Shown here: positions 5,690-5,714 of the stretch, piece by piece
Position numbering within the stretch: position 1 is the stretch's first letter
How the letters are laid out: each line of letters starts with the position of its first letter
Assembly (NCBI GenBank): GCA_030673005.1
Contig: DAOVFI010000174.1
Span: 1 to 5,714 of the forward strand
Direction: 5' to 3'
Source of the DNA: Planctomycetales bacterium
GTDB lineage: Bacteria; Planctomycetota; Phycisphaerae; SM23-33
DNA length: 5,714 bases
Notes under the pieces: generated by a model
What the model saw: only the letters and a program-made list of their open reading frames with translations
What the model was told of the DNA's origin: nothing
Database searches by the model: none
Translations under genes and position numbers: made by a program

Positions 5690-5714
5690 ATGCGTAAGAT
5701 AGTGATACTGGCGC
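5690..5714 (+). CDS. Start of an unidentified rightward gene (N-terminus only)
   Basis: Eight codons are visible, MRKIVILA, before the window ends. A well-placed GAGG lies 7 nt upstream of the ATG. A positively charged start followed by hydrophobic residues could be the beginning of a signal peptide or of the first beta strand of a Rossmann-like protein; eight residues cannot distinguish these. It is transcribed away from rseP, so the space between them should hold promoters for both directions. Confidence 0.55.

Overview
The window looks like bacterial chromosome, roughly 57-60% GC by eye. A leftward (minus-strand) cluster of three complete genes occupies 372-5435. The start of one divergent rightward gene lies at the right edge (5690-5714). 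The organism is not identifiable with certainty. A very long site-2 protease with several PDZ-like units, a nitrilase-fold protein with an extra N-terminal domain, and short dispersed hairpin repeats would fit a planctomycete (Phycisphaerae-like) metagenome genome, but that is an inference with no marker gene behind it.

Layout from right to left, in the order of transcription of the cluster: an RseP-type intramembrane zinc metalloprotease of 710 residues (3303-5435); a nitrilase-superfamily carbon-nitrogen hydrolase of up to 489 residues with an N-terminal beta-sandwich-like region (1788-3257); and homoserine dehydrogenase with a C-terminal ACT domain (372-1709). The gaps are 45 and 78 bp with no evident terminator, so read-through is plausible. 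A candidate sigma70-like promoter in the second gap could also drive hom alone. The functions do not form one pathway: membrane proteolysis, amide or nitrile chemistry on an unknown substrate, and Thr/Met biosynthesis. The nitrilase is the gene of unknown role.

The non-coding parts are the most unusual. Both intergenic ends carry a short palindromic element with the layout GTAG + GCCGGGAC + loop + GTCCCGGC. This is the architecture of REP sequences mobilised or bound by RAYT (TnpA-REP) HUH nucleases. One copy sits 8 nt upstream of the rseP Shine-Dalgarno, and another lies just after the hom stop codon. The hom-side copy exists in a 61-nt form and a 29-nt form that differ by a 32-nt near-palindrome.

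The first ~245 bases need caution. Positions 1-168 are a near-perfect reverse complement of 245-444, including the last 23 codons of hom and its stop. The two arms meet in a homopolymeric G/C core. This looks more like a fold-back (amplification or assembly) chimera at a contig end than a natural large inverted repeat, although the 32-nt difference between the arms is not trivially explained by simple mirroring.
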